Shown here: in pieces, positions 1 to 8,347 of the stretch
How positions within the stretch are numbered: the stretch's first letter is position 1
How the letters are laid out: every line of letters begins with the position of its first letter
NCBI RefSeq assembly: GCF_011761945.1
Contig: NZ_JAASQV010000004.1
Span: 62,001 to 126,000 of the forward strand
Length of the DNA: 64,000 nt
Source of the DNA: Sphingomonas leidyi
GTDB lineage: Bacteria > Pseudomonadota > Alphaproteobacteria > Sphingomonadales > Sphingomonadaceae
Direction: 5' to 3'
Notes under the pieces: model-generated
Database searches by the model: none
Told to the model about the DNA's origin: nothing
The model's input: only the letters and a program-made list of their open reading frames with translations
Made by a program: the position numbers and the translations under genes

Positions 1-99
1 CCTTAGCTTGAGAATGTTCCCGCCTGCGTCGGAAAGCGCGACCCTCTCATCCCGGGATGGGTAGTGGGAAGGGAGCCGCTGCTTTCCGACTTTCAAAGT

Positions 100-119
100 G
101 CCGGCCCAGTCAGGCCGGC
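100..119 (-). terminator. Possible hairpin terminator after the SulP gene
   Basis: A perfect 7-base inverted repeat (GCCGGCC / GGCCGGC, 6-base loop) lies 34 bases beyond the SulP stop codon. No clear T-run follows on the minus strand, so this is a weak terminator call made from position and symmetry only. Confidence 0.35.
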
Positions 120-131
120 GGGTTTCTCCTT

Positions 132-147
132 TGTGAGAAAATGTTGC
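132..147. repeat. 16-base motif, copy 1 (TGTGAGAAAATGTTGC)
   Basis: This 16-mer recurs with one mismatch at 2423-2438. Each copy sits within a few bases of the stop codon of a minus-strand gene: 6 bases past the SulP stop here, 2 bases past the histidine-kinase stop for copy 2. Function is unknown. It could be a regulator-binding site or a trace of duplication. Confidence 0.5.
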
Positions 148-153
148 TGCGCC

Positions 154-1665
154 TCAGGCCGGCTGGAGCTTGCGGAGCTGATCGGGATGACCGCTCAGTT
201 CCACCTTGAGCCCGCGCGCCCGGCGCCGCTGCACCCAGTCGCGCAGCGTTTCGGCGCTGGTATGGTCGATCGCCGGCACCTTCTCGAAGGCGAGATGGAC
301 CGGCTTGTCGCCCGGCACCGCGTCGAGTGCGCTGTTGAGCTTGGGCAGCGTGACGAAGGTCGCGGCACCGTCCAGATTGATCCGGTGCGCATCCTCGCCC
401 TGTTCCGCGTCCACCTTCAGGCGCAGGCGGCGGAAGTGCGGCAGCAGTTCCAGCACCGAGAGGCCCAGGCCGACCAGCACGCCGGTCAGCAGGTCGGTCG
501 CCACCACCAGCACGAAGGTGACCGCCCAGATCGCTGCGGGCAGCATGCCATAATGGTGGAACAGGTGGCGGACATGGCTGACGCTCACCAGCTTCCAGCC
601 GGTGACGACGAGCACGCCGCCCAGCGCGGCCATCGGGATCTCGCGCAGCAGCCACGGCAGCAGCGCGGCGAAGCCGAGCAGCCAGGCGCCGTGGAGCACC
701 GCCGACAGGCGGGTGATGGCGCCCGCCTGGACGTTGGCCGAGCTGCGGACGATCACGCCGGTCATCGGCAGCGCGCCCGCGAGGCCGCAGAGCAGGTTGC
801 CGACACCCTGTGCGCGCAGTTCCTTGTTATAGTCGGTGCGCACGCCGTCGTGCATGCGGTCGACCGCGGCGGCCGACAGCAGCGTCTCGGCGCTGGCGAT
901 GAACGCGACCGCAATCGCGGCGATGATGATCGTCGGGCTCAGGAACGAGCTCAGGAAACCACCCCCCGGCAGCGTCACCGCCGAGGCAAGCGAATCGGGA
1001 ACCGCGACGCGGACGACGTCGAGGCCGAAGCCGAAGGCGACCAAAGTCGCACCGACCACGCCGACCAGCGCGCCCGGGATCAGGCGGAGCGCCTGGGGCT
1101 TGAGCTTGTCCCAGCCGAGCATCAGCACGATCGTCAGCACGCCCAGGCCCAGCGCCAGCTCGGTGCCGGCGATGTTGGTCGGGTCGAGGCCGAACAGCCG
1201 GCCCGGCAGCGCCGCGAGATTCTCGAGGCCGCTGGAGAGCGGCTTCGCGTCGAACAGCGTGTGGAACTGGCCGACCACGATCAGCGCGCCGATGCCGGCA
1301 AGCATGCCGTGCACCACCGCGGGCGAGATCGCGCGGAACCAGCCGCCGACCTTCACGACGCCGGCCAGCACCTGCAGGGCACCGGCAAGGACGAGGATCG
1401 CGCCGAGCGCGGCGAGGCCATGTTCGCGCACCAGCTCGAACACAATGACTGCGAGGCCCGCCGCGGGGCCGCTCACCTGGAGCGGCGAGCCCGCGATCAG
1501 GCCGACCACGACACCACCGATGATGCCGGTCAACAGGCCCTTTTCGGGCGGCATGCCCGAAGCGACGGCGATGCCCATGCAAAGGGGCATCGCGACGAGG
1601 AAGACCACGATCGAAGCCGTGAAATCACGGACGACCCAGCCCTTGGGGAGGGTGGCGGAGGTCAT
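154..1665 (-). CDS. SulP-family anion (probably bicarbonate or sulfate) transporter
   Basis: A 503-residue inner-membrane protein. The first ~400 residues are a series of hydrophobic helices with the SulP signature region near the N-terminus (MPLCMGIAVASG, then GLIAGSPLQVSGPAAG). The last ~90 residues are hydrophilic and resemble a STAS domain. The ATG at 1665 overlaps the stop of the upstream carbonic anhydrase gene by four bases (ATGA), so the two are translationally coupled. Pairing with a carbonic anhydrase is common for SulP proteins that move bicarbonate. That substrate is inferred from context, and sulfate or another anion remains possible. Confidence 0.9.
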   Translation of the reverse strand: MTSATLPKGWVVRDFTASIVVFLVAMPLCMGIAVASGMPPEKGLLTGIIGGVVVGLIAGSPLQVSGPAAGLAVIVFELVREHGLAALGAILVLAGALQVLAGVVKVGGWFRAISPAVVHGMLAGIGALIVVGQFHTLFDAKPLSSGLENLAALPGRLFGLDPTNIAGTELALGLGVLTIVLMLGWDKLKPQALRLIPGALVGVVGATLVAFGFGLDVVRVAVPDSLASAVTLPGGGFLSSFLSPTIIIAAIAVAFIASAETLLSAAAVDRMHDGVRTDYNKELRAQGVGNLLCGLAGALPMTGVIVRSSANVQAGAITRLSAVLHGAWLLGFAALLPWLLREIPMAALGGVLVVTGWKLVSVSHVRHLFHHYGMLPAAIWAVTFVLVVATDLLTGVLVGLGLSVLELLPHFRRLRLKVDAEQGEDAHRINLDGAATFVTLPKLNSALDAVPGDKPVHLAFEKVPAIDHTSAETLRDWVQRRRARGLKVELSGHPDQLRKLQPA

Positions 1666-2357
1666 TCGGCGGCTTCCACCAGGTCGAAATCGGCCGCGCG
1701 GCGGCGAGCCGGCTTCACCGCGACGGGCAACGGGGTATCGTCACGCACGACGACGAAGCGATCGGTCTCGCCGTCGAGCGCCAGGATCTGGCCGGCATGG
1801 ATATCGACGAACCAGCCGTGCAGCGCGATTTCGCCGCGCGCGATCCCGGAGGCGACCGAGGGATGGGTGCGCAGGTGCGCGATCTGCGCCACGACGTTCT
1901 CCAGGCTGATCGCGCGAACGCGATCGGTCTCACCCAGGCCCGGATAGGCATCGGCGACGACCTTCTGCGCCGCGTCGCTATGGTTCAGCCACACCGCGAC
2001 ATTGGGCATGCTCGCCACCATCTCGGGATGGGCGACGGCCTTCATCGCGCCGCAGTCCGAATGGCCGCAGACGATGATGTCGCGCACGCCGAGCGCCATC
2101 ACGGCATATTCGACGGTCGCCGAGACGCCGCCGATCTTCTGCGCGAAGGGCGGGACGATGTTGCCGGCATTGCGGCAGACGAACAGGTCGCCGGGTTCGG
2201 CCTGCATGATGTGCTCGGGCACGACGCGCGAGTCGGCGCAGGAGATCATCAGCGCCTTGGGGCTCTGCCCCTGGGTTGCGAGCTTGCCATAGAGGTCGCT
2301 CTGGTTCGGGAAGACGGTCTTCTCGAAGCTGAAGACCCGACCAATCAACTCGTTCAC
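1662..2357 (-). CDS. Beta-class carbonic anhydrase
   Basis: A 231-residue cytoplasmic zinc enzyme interconverting CO2 and bicarbonate. The beta-class zinc and catalytic residues are visible: Cys40-Ala-Asp42-Ser-Arg44 and His99-Ser-Asp-Cys102. The start chosen is GTG at 2357, because an AAAGGAG Shine-Dalgarno sequence lies eight bases before it. A longer reading from a TTG at 2387 has no such site. The gene follows the histidine kinase gene after 83 bases and overlaps the SulP gene by four bases, suggesting a CO2/bicarbonate supply unit. Confidence 0.95.
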   Translation of the reverse strand: MNELIGRVFSFEKTVFPNQSDLYGKLATQGQSPKALMISCADSRVVPEHIMQAEPGDLFVCRNAGNIVPPFAQKIGGVSATVEYAVMALGVRDIIVCGHSDCGAMKAVAHPEMVASMPNVAVWLNHSDAAQKVVADAYPGLGETDRVRAISLENVVAQIAHLRTHPSVASGIARGEIALHGWFVDIHAGQILALDGETDRFVVVRDDTPLPVAVKPARRRAADFDLVEAAE

Positions 2358-2422
2358 GGTTACAACTCCTTTTACAGCGGAGTGCAACCTAAGGAGCCAG
2401 TTTTGCCGCAGCGCAGCGGAAC

Positions 2423-2438
2423 TGTGAGAAAGTGTTGC
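2423..2438. repeat. 16-base motif, copy 2 (TGTGAGAAAGTGTTGC)
   Basis: One-mismatch copy of the motif at 132-147. It lies between the histidine-kinase stop codon and the carbonic anhydrase start, so it could be an operator for the carbonic anhydrase-SulP pair. That role is inference from position. Confidence 0.5.
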
Positions 2439-2440
2439 CG

Positions 2441-3745
2441 TCAGCCGGGCAGGCGGATTTCCGCGATGAGCCCCCCGCGCTCGGCATTGGCGAGCGTCAG
2501 CCGTCCCTTCTCGAGCGCGACTGCCTGCTGGACGATGGCAAGCCCGAGGCCCAACCCCTTGGTATTGCGTCCACGCTCCACGTCGAGGCGGACGAAGGGG
2601 CGCATCGCCTCCTCGATCTGCGCCGGCGGAATGCCCGGCCCGTCATCTTCGATGCGGAAGACCAGTTCCGCCTCCTCGCGCGCCACCGTCACGCAAACGG
2701 ACTTGCCGTAGTGCAGCGCATTCTCGATCAGATTGCTCAGCGCGCGGCGAAGCATCGACGGGCGCGCCACCCATTCCAGATGCTGCGGCCCCGAATAGCG
2801 CGCGTCGCGTCCGCGATCGGTGGCGTCCTCCACCAGCGTCGCCGCCATCACCGCGACGTCGACCGCGACGGCCGGCTCGGGATCGTCCTCTCCCTTCAGG
2901 AAGGTGAGCAGCGAGGCGATCATGTCGTCCATCTCGCTGACATCGTCCTGCATCGCGCGGCGGCTGTCCTCGTCGCGCACGTCCTCGAGCCGCAGCTGGA
3001 GCCGGGCGAGCGGCGTGCGCAGGTCGTGCCCCACCGCGGCCAGCGCCTGGGTGCGGTTCTCGATCAGCTCATGGATACGGCGCTGCATGCCGTTGAAGGC
3101 GTGGATCAGCCCGCGGATCTCGGCGGTGCCCTCTTCCTCCACAACCGTCACGCCGTCGCCCGAGCCGACCCTGCCGATCGCACGGACCAGCTTGCGCAGC
3201 GGCAGCAGCGTGCTGCGGATCAGGAGCGCGCCAAGCGTGAGCAGGAGCAGCGCCGGCACCAGCGCCACCAGCGTGCGCTCGATCGCGAACTGCCAGACCT
3301 GGACGGCCTCGCGCGTCTTGAACACGATCCAGCTGCCATCGGCCAGGCGCATCTCGCCGGCGACGACCGAGCCATGGGTGCTCGGCGCGAGGCGCAGCTG
3401 CAGATGCGATGCGGCGAGGCCCTTCTCCCAATTGGTCACCTGTGCCTCCATCCGCTTCTGGCGCGGCGGGAAGGCCGGACGCTCGGGAATGGTGGGGGAC
3501 CAGCGGACGATGTAGCGATCGGTGGTGAGCTCGCGCGCGGCATCCGATCGTTCGGCCACCGGTCGCTCGCTCAGCAGCTTCTCGGCGATCACCAGATGCT
3601 CCGCGAGCCGGTGCGCGTCGCTTTCCTCGATCGAATAGCGCGAGGCGCGCTCGTACAGGAAAGTGCTCGCCCCGAACTCGATCGCGACGGTGAGCAGCAG
3701 GATGAGCAGGATCCTGCCGAGCAGTCCCAGCGGATGGCGCGGCAC
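2441..3745 (-). CDS. Sensor histidine kinase (HAMP type) of a two-component system
   Basis: A 434-residue membrane kinase. A first membrane helix lies near the N-terminus (GRILLILLLTVAIEFGA), followed by a periplasmic stretch, a second helix (TLVALVPALLLLTLGALL) and a HAMP-like linker. The H-box is AAVGHDLRTPLARLQ, the N-box LSNLIENALHYG, and the ATP-lid motifs are EDDGPGIP and GLGLGLAIV. I start it at GTG 3745, five bases past the regulator stop, because the first membrane helix follows at once. Longer readings overlap the regulator gene. The signal is unknown. Its neighbours downstream are carbonic anhydrase and SulP genes, which may be its targets. Confidence 0.9.
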   Translation of the reverse strand: MPRHPLGLLGRILLILLLTVAIEFGASTFLYERASRYSIEESDAHRLAEHLVIAEKLLSERPVAERSDAARELTTDRYIVRWSPTIPERPAFPPRQKRMEAQVTNWEKGLAASHLQLRLAPSTHGSVVAGEMRLADGSWIVFKTREAVQVWQFAIERTLVALVPALLLLTLGALLIRSTLLPLRKLVRAIGRVGSGDGVTVVEEEGTAEIRGLIHAFNGMQRRIHELIENRTQALAAVGHDLRTPLARLQLRLEDVRDEDSRRAMQDDVSEMDDMIASLLTFLKGEDDPEPAVAVDVAVMAATLVEDATDRGRDARYSGPQHLEWVARPSMLRRALSNLIENALHYGKSVCVTVAREEAELVFRIEDDGPGIPPAQIEEAMRPFVRLDVERGRNTKGLGLGLAIVQQAVALEKGRLTLANAERGGLIAEIRLPG

Positions 3746-3750
3746 CAGGC

Positions 3751-4461
3751 TCAGGAGCGGGTTACCTCTGCGCGGAAGATGTAGCCGATGCCGCGCACCG
3801 TGCCGATCGGCGGCTGGTGGCCGGCTGCGGAGATCTTGCGGCGCAACCGGCTGACCAGCACGTCGACGCTGCGATCCGAGCTGTCGCCGAGGCGGACGCG
3901 CGACAGCTCGACCAGGCGTTCGCGCGCGATCACGCGCTGCGGCTGGCCGAGGAATGCCGCGAGCAGATCGAACTCCGCTCCGGTCAGTTCGACCACCGCG
4001 CCGCTGGGCGATTTCACTTCGCGGCGCGGGAAGTTGACGGTCCAGCCGTCGAAATGCGCCTGGGTCTCGCGGTCCCCGCCCGCCATCCGCTCGAGCCCGC
4101 CACGGCGAAGCACCGCGCGGATCCGCGCGATCAGCTCGCGCGTGCTGAAAGGCTTGCCGAGATAATCGTCGGCGCCCAGTTCGAGCCCGAGCACGCGATC
4201 CTGCTCGCTGCCCTTGGCGCTGACGAAGATGATCGGCACATCGCTCTTGCGCCGCACTTCGCGGCACAAGTCGATGCCGCTGGTCCCGGGCAGCATGATG
4301 TCGAGCAGCACCAGGTCCACCGGCCCGTTCTCGAACGCCAGCCACATTTCCGGCGCCGTGGCCGCCTGGCGGACCGAATAGCCGTTTTCCTGAAGCGCGC
4401 GCGCCGTGAGGGTGCGCAGGGCGGGATCGTCTTCCACCAGCACGATGACAGGGGCGCTCAT
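3751..4461 (-). CDS. OmpR-family response regulator
   Basis: A 236-residue DNA-binding regulator. The receiver domain carries the acidic pair at residues 10-12 (VEDD), the phospho-acceptor Asp54 in LVLLDIMLPG, and the conserved Lys in the KPF motif. A winged-helix output domain follows (TGAEFDLLAAFL to the C-terminal GTVRGIGYIF). The ATG at 4461 gives a standard N-terminus; a TTG five codons earlier is less likely. It is the first gene of the run with the kinase at 2441-3745, which it presumably receives phosphate from. Confidence 0.93.
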   Translation of the reverse strand: MSAPVIVLVEDDPALRTLTARALQENGYSVRQAATAPEMWLAFENGPVDLVLLDIMLPGTSGIDLCREVRRKSDVPIIFVSAKGSEQDRVLGLELGADDYLGKPFSTRELIARIRAVLRRGGLERMAGGDRETQAHFDGWTVNFPRREVKSPSGAVVELTGAEFDLLAAFLGQPQRVIARERLVELSRVRLGDSSDRSVDVLVSRLRRKISAAGHQPPIGTVRGIGYIFRAEVTRS

Positions 4462-4656
4462 GCCATGGTCTCGCAAAAACTCATTGCCGGCACTTAGGCG
4501 TCTCCCGGGGCACCCTCAAGGCCGCCCAGGGATTACAGCAATGCTTTGTCACGAACCAGCATCGCTTGGCAATCGGAGGGAAAATCTTCCTTACAGGCGG
4601 GCAAAGCACCGCTCAGGCGCCGTCGCTATCTCCGGGCATCGGACATAGGAGATCGC

Positions 4657-4902
4657 ATGAAACTCGCCCTTGCCGCCGCGGCGGCACCCTTCCTGCTCCT
4701 CGCCCCGGCCGTGCAGGCCCAATCGCTGCACGAGACCCACCAGCTCGTCTGGGCGCCCTCGGGCAAGACACCGGTCGCGCATTGGCGCATGCGCGACAAG
4801 CCGGCCTGCCAGCCGGCCCAGAGCCATCACCAGGCGGGCAAGACCGCCCTGCCCGTACGCGCCAAGTGCGACGCGCAGAACATATCGGCCAAGGCCCGAT
4901 AG
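4657..4902 (+). CDS. Small secreted protein of unknown function
   Basis: An 81-residue protein with a clean signal peptide (hydrophobic stretch ending in AVQAQS) and a mature part of about 60 residues holding two Cys residues and several His. An AGGAGA ribosome-binding site lies four bases before the ATG. It diverges from the two-component operon and converges on dctD. I do not recognise a family. The two cysteines may form a disulfide in the periplasm. Confidence 0.65.
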   Translation: MKLALAAAAAPFLLLAPAVQAQSLHETHQLVWAPSGKTPVAHWRMRDKPACQPAQSHHQAGKTALPVRAKCDAQNISAKAR

Positions 4903-4929
4903 GGACACACCCCTCCTTCCCGTGTCCCC

Positions 4930-4957
4930 GGCCCGCGCAGCCCCACCTGCGCGGGCC
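4930..4957 (+). terminator. Strong GC hairpin between converging genes
   Basis: An 11-base perfect inverted repeat (GGCCCGCGCAG / CTGCGCGGGCC) with a 6-base loop follows the small secreted protein and precedes the end of dctD. It lacks a long T-run, but its place between convergent genes suits a shared terminator. A second weaker stem (GGGACAC / GTGTCCC) spans 4902-4928. Confidence 0.55.
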
Positions 4958-4992
4958 GTCCTTGCCGCCGGCCGCGATGCCGGGTCCCCAGC

Positions 4993-6348
4993 CTAGGCCC
5001 GGCCCGATCGCTTGATCTCGGCCAGATCGATGCCGAAGCGCGCGATCTTGTCGTACAGCGTCTTGCGCGGGACGCCGAGCTCGGCGAGCGCCAGCGACAC
5101 CCGGCCGCCGTGCCGCAGCAGCGCATCGCGGATCAGATTCTCCTCGAACTTCGCCACCCGCGCCGGAAGATCCGCCCGGCCGTCCGGTCCCTCGGCACCG
5201 GCAAGGCTCCGGCCCGCCGCGACTTCGAACGCGAAGTTCCTGAGCTCGCGGACATTGCCCGGCCAGCCATGACCCGCAAGATGCGCGTGCACCGCCGCAT
5301 CCAGCGCCACGTCGCCCACGCCCAGCTGCTGCTTGGCCTCCTCGATGAACGCGGCGAACAGCAGGAATACGTCGCCGGTGCATTCGCGCAGCGACGGCAC
5401 GCGCAGCCGCATCGTCGCCAGGCGATAATAGAGGTCGGCGCGGAACCGGCCGGCGGCAACCGCCCCCGCGACATCCTCCTTGGCGGTCGCGATCACGCGC
5501 AGGTCCACCGGCTCCGGGCGTTCCGCCCCGATCGGCTGGACCTCGCGCTCTTCGAGCACCCGCAACAGGCGTGCCTGCATCGCCAGCGGCATCGAGTCGA
5601 TCTCGTCGAGCAGCAGCGTGCCGCCGCTCGACGATGCGATGCGCCCGGTGCGCGACAGCCTGGTGTGCGGCACGCTGTCGGCGGCGTGGCCGAACAGCTC
5701 GATCTCGGCAATCCCCTCGGGCAGCGCCGCGCAATTGACCGCGACGAAGGGCTTGCCCCGCCGCCGGCTGCTCCGATGCAGCATCCGGGCGACCAGCTCC
5801 TTGCCCGTGCCGGTCTCCCCTTCGAGCAGGATGTCGACATCGGTCTCGGCGAGCTGGCCGATCATCGCCCGCAGCCTGACCATCGCCGGGCTTTCGCCGA
5901 TCAGCGGGCTCTCCTCCTGCGCGGCAGTGGCGGCCGCGGCGCGCAGTCGGCGATTCTCGATGACCAGCGCGCGGCGATCGAGCGCACGGCGAACCGCGGC
6001 GAGCAGCCGCTCGGCGGCGAAGGGCTTGGGGATGAAGTCGAACGCGCCGTCGTGCAGCGCCGCAACCGCCATCGGCACGTCGCCATGCCCGGTAACCAGC
6101 AGCACCGGGATGTCGCCGTCGACCGCGCGGATGCGTGCGAGCAGTTCCAGCCCGTCCATGCCCGGCATGCGGATGTCGGAGACGACCACGCCGGGGAAGT
6201 CCGGCGTCAGCCGCGCCAGCGCCGCCGCCGCGCGATCGAAGGGCAGGACCCGGAGCCCGGCCAGCTCCAGCGTCTGGACCGTGGCGAGCCGCAGCTGCTC
6301 GTCATCCTCGACGAACATCACGGTGGCGTTGTCGGGTGCGAGCATCAT
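4993..6348 (-). CDS. dctD: DctD-type response regulator (AAA+ NtrC family) lacking GAFTGA
   Basis: A 451-residue regulator with a receiver domain (Asp58 in VVVSDIRMPG, Lys108), an AAA+ domain with Walker A GETGTGKE at 177-184 and Walker B GGTLLLDEI, and a C-terminal Fis-type helix-turn-helix (VSLALAELGVPRKTLYDKI). The loop where NtrC-family activators carry GAFTGA reads DSVPHT (about 224-229) after ELFGHAA, so the sigma-54 contact motif is absent. It overlaps dctB by four bases (ATGA). By family and context it controls C4-dicarboxylate uptake through dctA, but perhaps not by the classical sigma-54 mechanism. Confidence 0.9.
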   Translation of the reverse strand: MMLAPDNATVMFVEDDEQLRLATVQTLELAGLRVLPFDRAAAALARLTPDFPGVVVSDIRMPGMDGLELLARIRAVDGDIPVLLVTGHGDVPMAVAALHDGAFDFIPKPFAAERLLAAVRRALDRRALVIENRRLRAAAATAAQEESPLIGESPAMVRLRAMIGQLAETDVDILLEGETGTGKELVARMLHRSSRRRGKPFVAVNCAALPEGIAEIELFGHAADSVPHTRLSRTGRIASSSGGTLLLDEIDSMPLAMQARLLRVLEEREVQPIGAERPEPVDLRVIATAKEDVAGAVAAGRFRADLYYRLATMRLRVPSLRECTGDVFLLFAAFIEEAKQQLGVGDVALDAAVHAHLAGHGWPGNVRELRNFAFEVAAGRSLAGAEGPDGRADLPARVAKFEENLIRDALLRHGGRVSLALAELGVPRKTLYDKIARFGIDLAEIKRSGRA

Positions 6349-8129
6349 GCAGCCTTCAGCAGGAGATGGAACGCCGTGCCGCCGCCCGGATTGGGCGCAT
6401 GCACGATATCGCCCCCGAACTCGCGCGCGATGTCGCGGGCGATGGCGAGACCCAGGCCGAGGCCGCCCGGCTTGGCCGAAGTGAAGGGCGAGAAGAGCGT
6501 GTCCGCGATCTCCGGGTCGACGCCCGGTCCATTGTCGATCACCGAGAGCCGCACCGCCTCCCCCTCCCTTGCGCCCTGCACGAGCACGCGCGCTTCCTTC
6601 GCGCCCTGGATCGCGTCGAGCGCATTCTGGAGCAGGTTGATCAGTATCTGTTCGAGCCGGATCCGGTCGCCCCGGACCACGACCTGGCGCAATCCCCTGG
6701 GCATCCTGAGCGTCACCACGCCGCGCGCGCGCTCGCCGAGCAGCAGCAGGGTGCCGTCCAGGATCGAGCCCAGCTCGGCATTCCCCTCTGCCGGCGTCTT
6801 GCGCCGGGCGAAGGCGCGGAGCTCCGCCGTGATCGTGCCGATCCGCTCGGTCAGCGAGACGATCTGCTTCAGGTTGGCGCGCGCATTGTCGGTCGCCGCA
6901 CGATCGAGGAAGGTCGTGGCGTTCTCGGCGAAGGTGCGGATGGCCGCGACCGGCTGATTGATCTCATGGGCCACGCCGGCGGTGATCTGGCCGAGCGAGC
7001 CGAGCCGGCTGGCCTGCGCCAGCTCCTCGCGCGCCGCGCGATAGCGGCGGTCGGCTTCGATGCGTTCGTCGGATTCGACGATCAGCCGGGCATTGGCGTC
7101 GCGCAGCTCGGCGGTGCGCCGTTCCACCTCCGCTTCGAGCCGCGCCTGGTGATGGCGCTGCAGGCGACGCTTCTCGGCGGCACGCAGGGCGAAGCCGAGC
7201 AGCATGCCGGCGGTCAGCAGGATCGCCAATGCGATCAGCAGCGCCTGGGTGCGCGCGGCCGCGAGCGGCGGCTCGAGCGGCGCGAGATGGATCAGATGCG
7301 CGCCCGCCAGCGGCGCCGGCTCGGCGGCGGCCCGATAACGCTGCGCCTTGCCCCCCGCCGCCACGCTCGCCACGGCCCCGTCGATGGTGAGCGGTGCGCG
7401 CCTGGGCGGCTGCGCTCCGAACTGGAGCGTACGGCGCGCATCGGCGAGCGTCGCCGCATCGAGCGCCCGCGTCGTCTGGAAGCGCCAGCTTCTGATCGAG
7501 GTGACCAGGATCACGCCATGCGCATCGGTGACGATGGTGATGCCGGGGCCCCGCGCCCAGGCCGCCTCGACATCGTCGAACTCCACCTTGACCACGACCA
7601 CGCCGAGCGCCTGCCCGCCGCGATCGACCCGGCGCGCGAGATACAGGCCCGGCCGGCCGCTGATCGTGCCCAGCGCGAACAGCTCCGAAGCGCCGCGCTC
7701 CATCGCGTCGCGGAAATAGGGCCGAAAGCCATAGACCTGGCCGACGAAGCTGGTCGGCAGCTGCCAGTTGCTCGCCGCGACCGTCCTGCCATGGCGATCG
7801 ATGACGTAGATCACCGCGGCATCGGTGCGCGCGGCCAGCAGCTCGAGCGTGGCGTTCAGCCGACGCTGCGCCACCGGATCGCCACCGCGCAGCGCCGGCG
7901 CAATCTCCGGATTCTCGCTGAGGACCAGCGGCAACAGCCGGAACTTCTGGAGCTCGCTCGTCAGCAGCCCGACATGCGCGCGCGCGGTCTGCCGTGCCAC
8001 CGCGTCGGCAGAGGCGCGCGCCTGGCCCGTGGCCCAGCGGCTGCCCGCCCAGGCGAGCAGCAGAATCGCGGCAATCATCGCGCATGCGAGCAGCAGATGC
8101 CGATATCGGAGCGGCGCTCGGAGTCTCAT
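6345..8129 (-). CDS. dctB: C4-dicarboxylate sensor histidine kinase DctB
   Basis: A 594-residue membrane sensor. A first helix near residues 11-30 (LLLACAMIAAILLLAW) is followed by a large periplasmic sensor region. A second helix (ALLIALAILLTAGMLLGF) leads to a coiled linker, and then the kinase core with AGVAHEINQPVAAIR as H-box, INLLQNALDAI as N-box and DNGPGVDP / GGLGLGLAIAR as ATP-binding motifs. The size and order match DctB. It is translated just ahead of dctD and diverges from dctA, so the sensor-regulator-transporter set is complete. Confidence 0.92.
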   Translation of the reverse strand: MRLRAPLRYRHLLLACAMIAAILLLAWAGSRWATGQARASADAVARQTARAHVGLLTSELQKFRLLPLVLSENPEIAPALRGGDPVAQRRLNATLELLAARTDAAVIYVIDRHGRTVAASNWQLPTSFVGQVYGFRPYFRDAMERGASELFALGTISGRPGLYLARRVDRGGQALGVVVVKVEFDDVEAAWARGPGITIVTDAHGVILVTSIRSWRFQTTRALDAATLADARRTLQFGAQPPRRAPLTIDGAVASVAAGGKAQRYRAAAEPAPLAGAHLIHLAPLEPPLAAARTQALLIALAILLTAGMLLGFALRAAEKRRLQRHHQARLEAEVERRTAELRDANARLIVESDERIEADRRYRAAREELAQASRLGSLGQITAGVAHEINQPVAAIRTFAENATTFLDRAATDNARANLKQIVSLTERIGTITAELRAFARRKTPAEGNAELGSILDGTLLLLGERARGVVTLRMPRGLRQVVVRGDRIRLEQILINLLQNALDAIQGAKEARVLVQGAREGEAVRLSVIDNGPGVDPEIADTLFSPFTSAKPGGLGLGLAIARDIAREFGGDIVHAPNPGGGTAFHLLLKAA

Positions 8130-8130
8130 T

Positions 8131-8148
8131 TGTGCGGTTTATCGCACA
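8131..8148. promoter_or_regulatory. Inverted repeat directly before the dctB start
   Basis: TGTGCG and CGCACA are separated by six bases, starting one base upstream of the dctB ATG on the dctB-dctA divergent side. The symmetry suits binding by a dimeric regulator such as DctD, possibly as autoregulation. No GG-N10-GC sigma-54 promoter was found by eye between dctB and dctA. Confidence 0.45.
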
Positions 8149-8347
8149 TTTCGAGAGTATCCGCGCGGATTCTCACACGCTTTTCCGCGACGCCGCCACG
8201 GCGCACTTCGCATGAATATATGAAAATCAAATACTTATCCCGAAAAATCCGAACCTCTGGAGGGCCGTAGCGAGAGGGATATGGTGCACGGCCAAGGCCC
8301 CGACACAAGAGGGTGCGCGCGCCATGCCGGCGCGACGAGAGGAGAAT

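Noticed and set aside
8149..8347. Sigma-54 promoter before dctA
   Set aside because: No GG-N10-GC pair with the usual flanking bases was found by eye. The best candidate has a spacing of nine.
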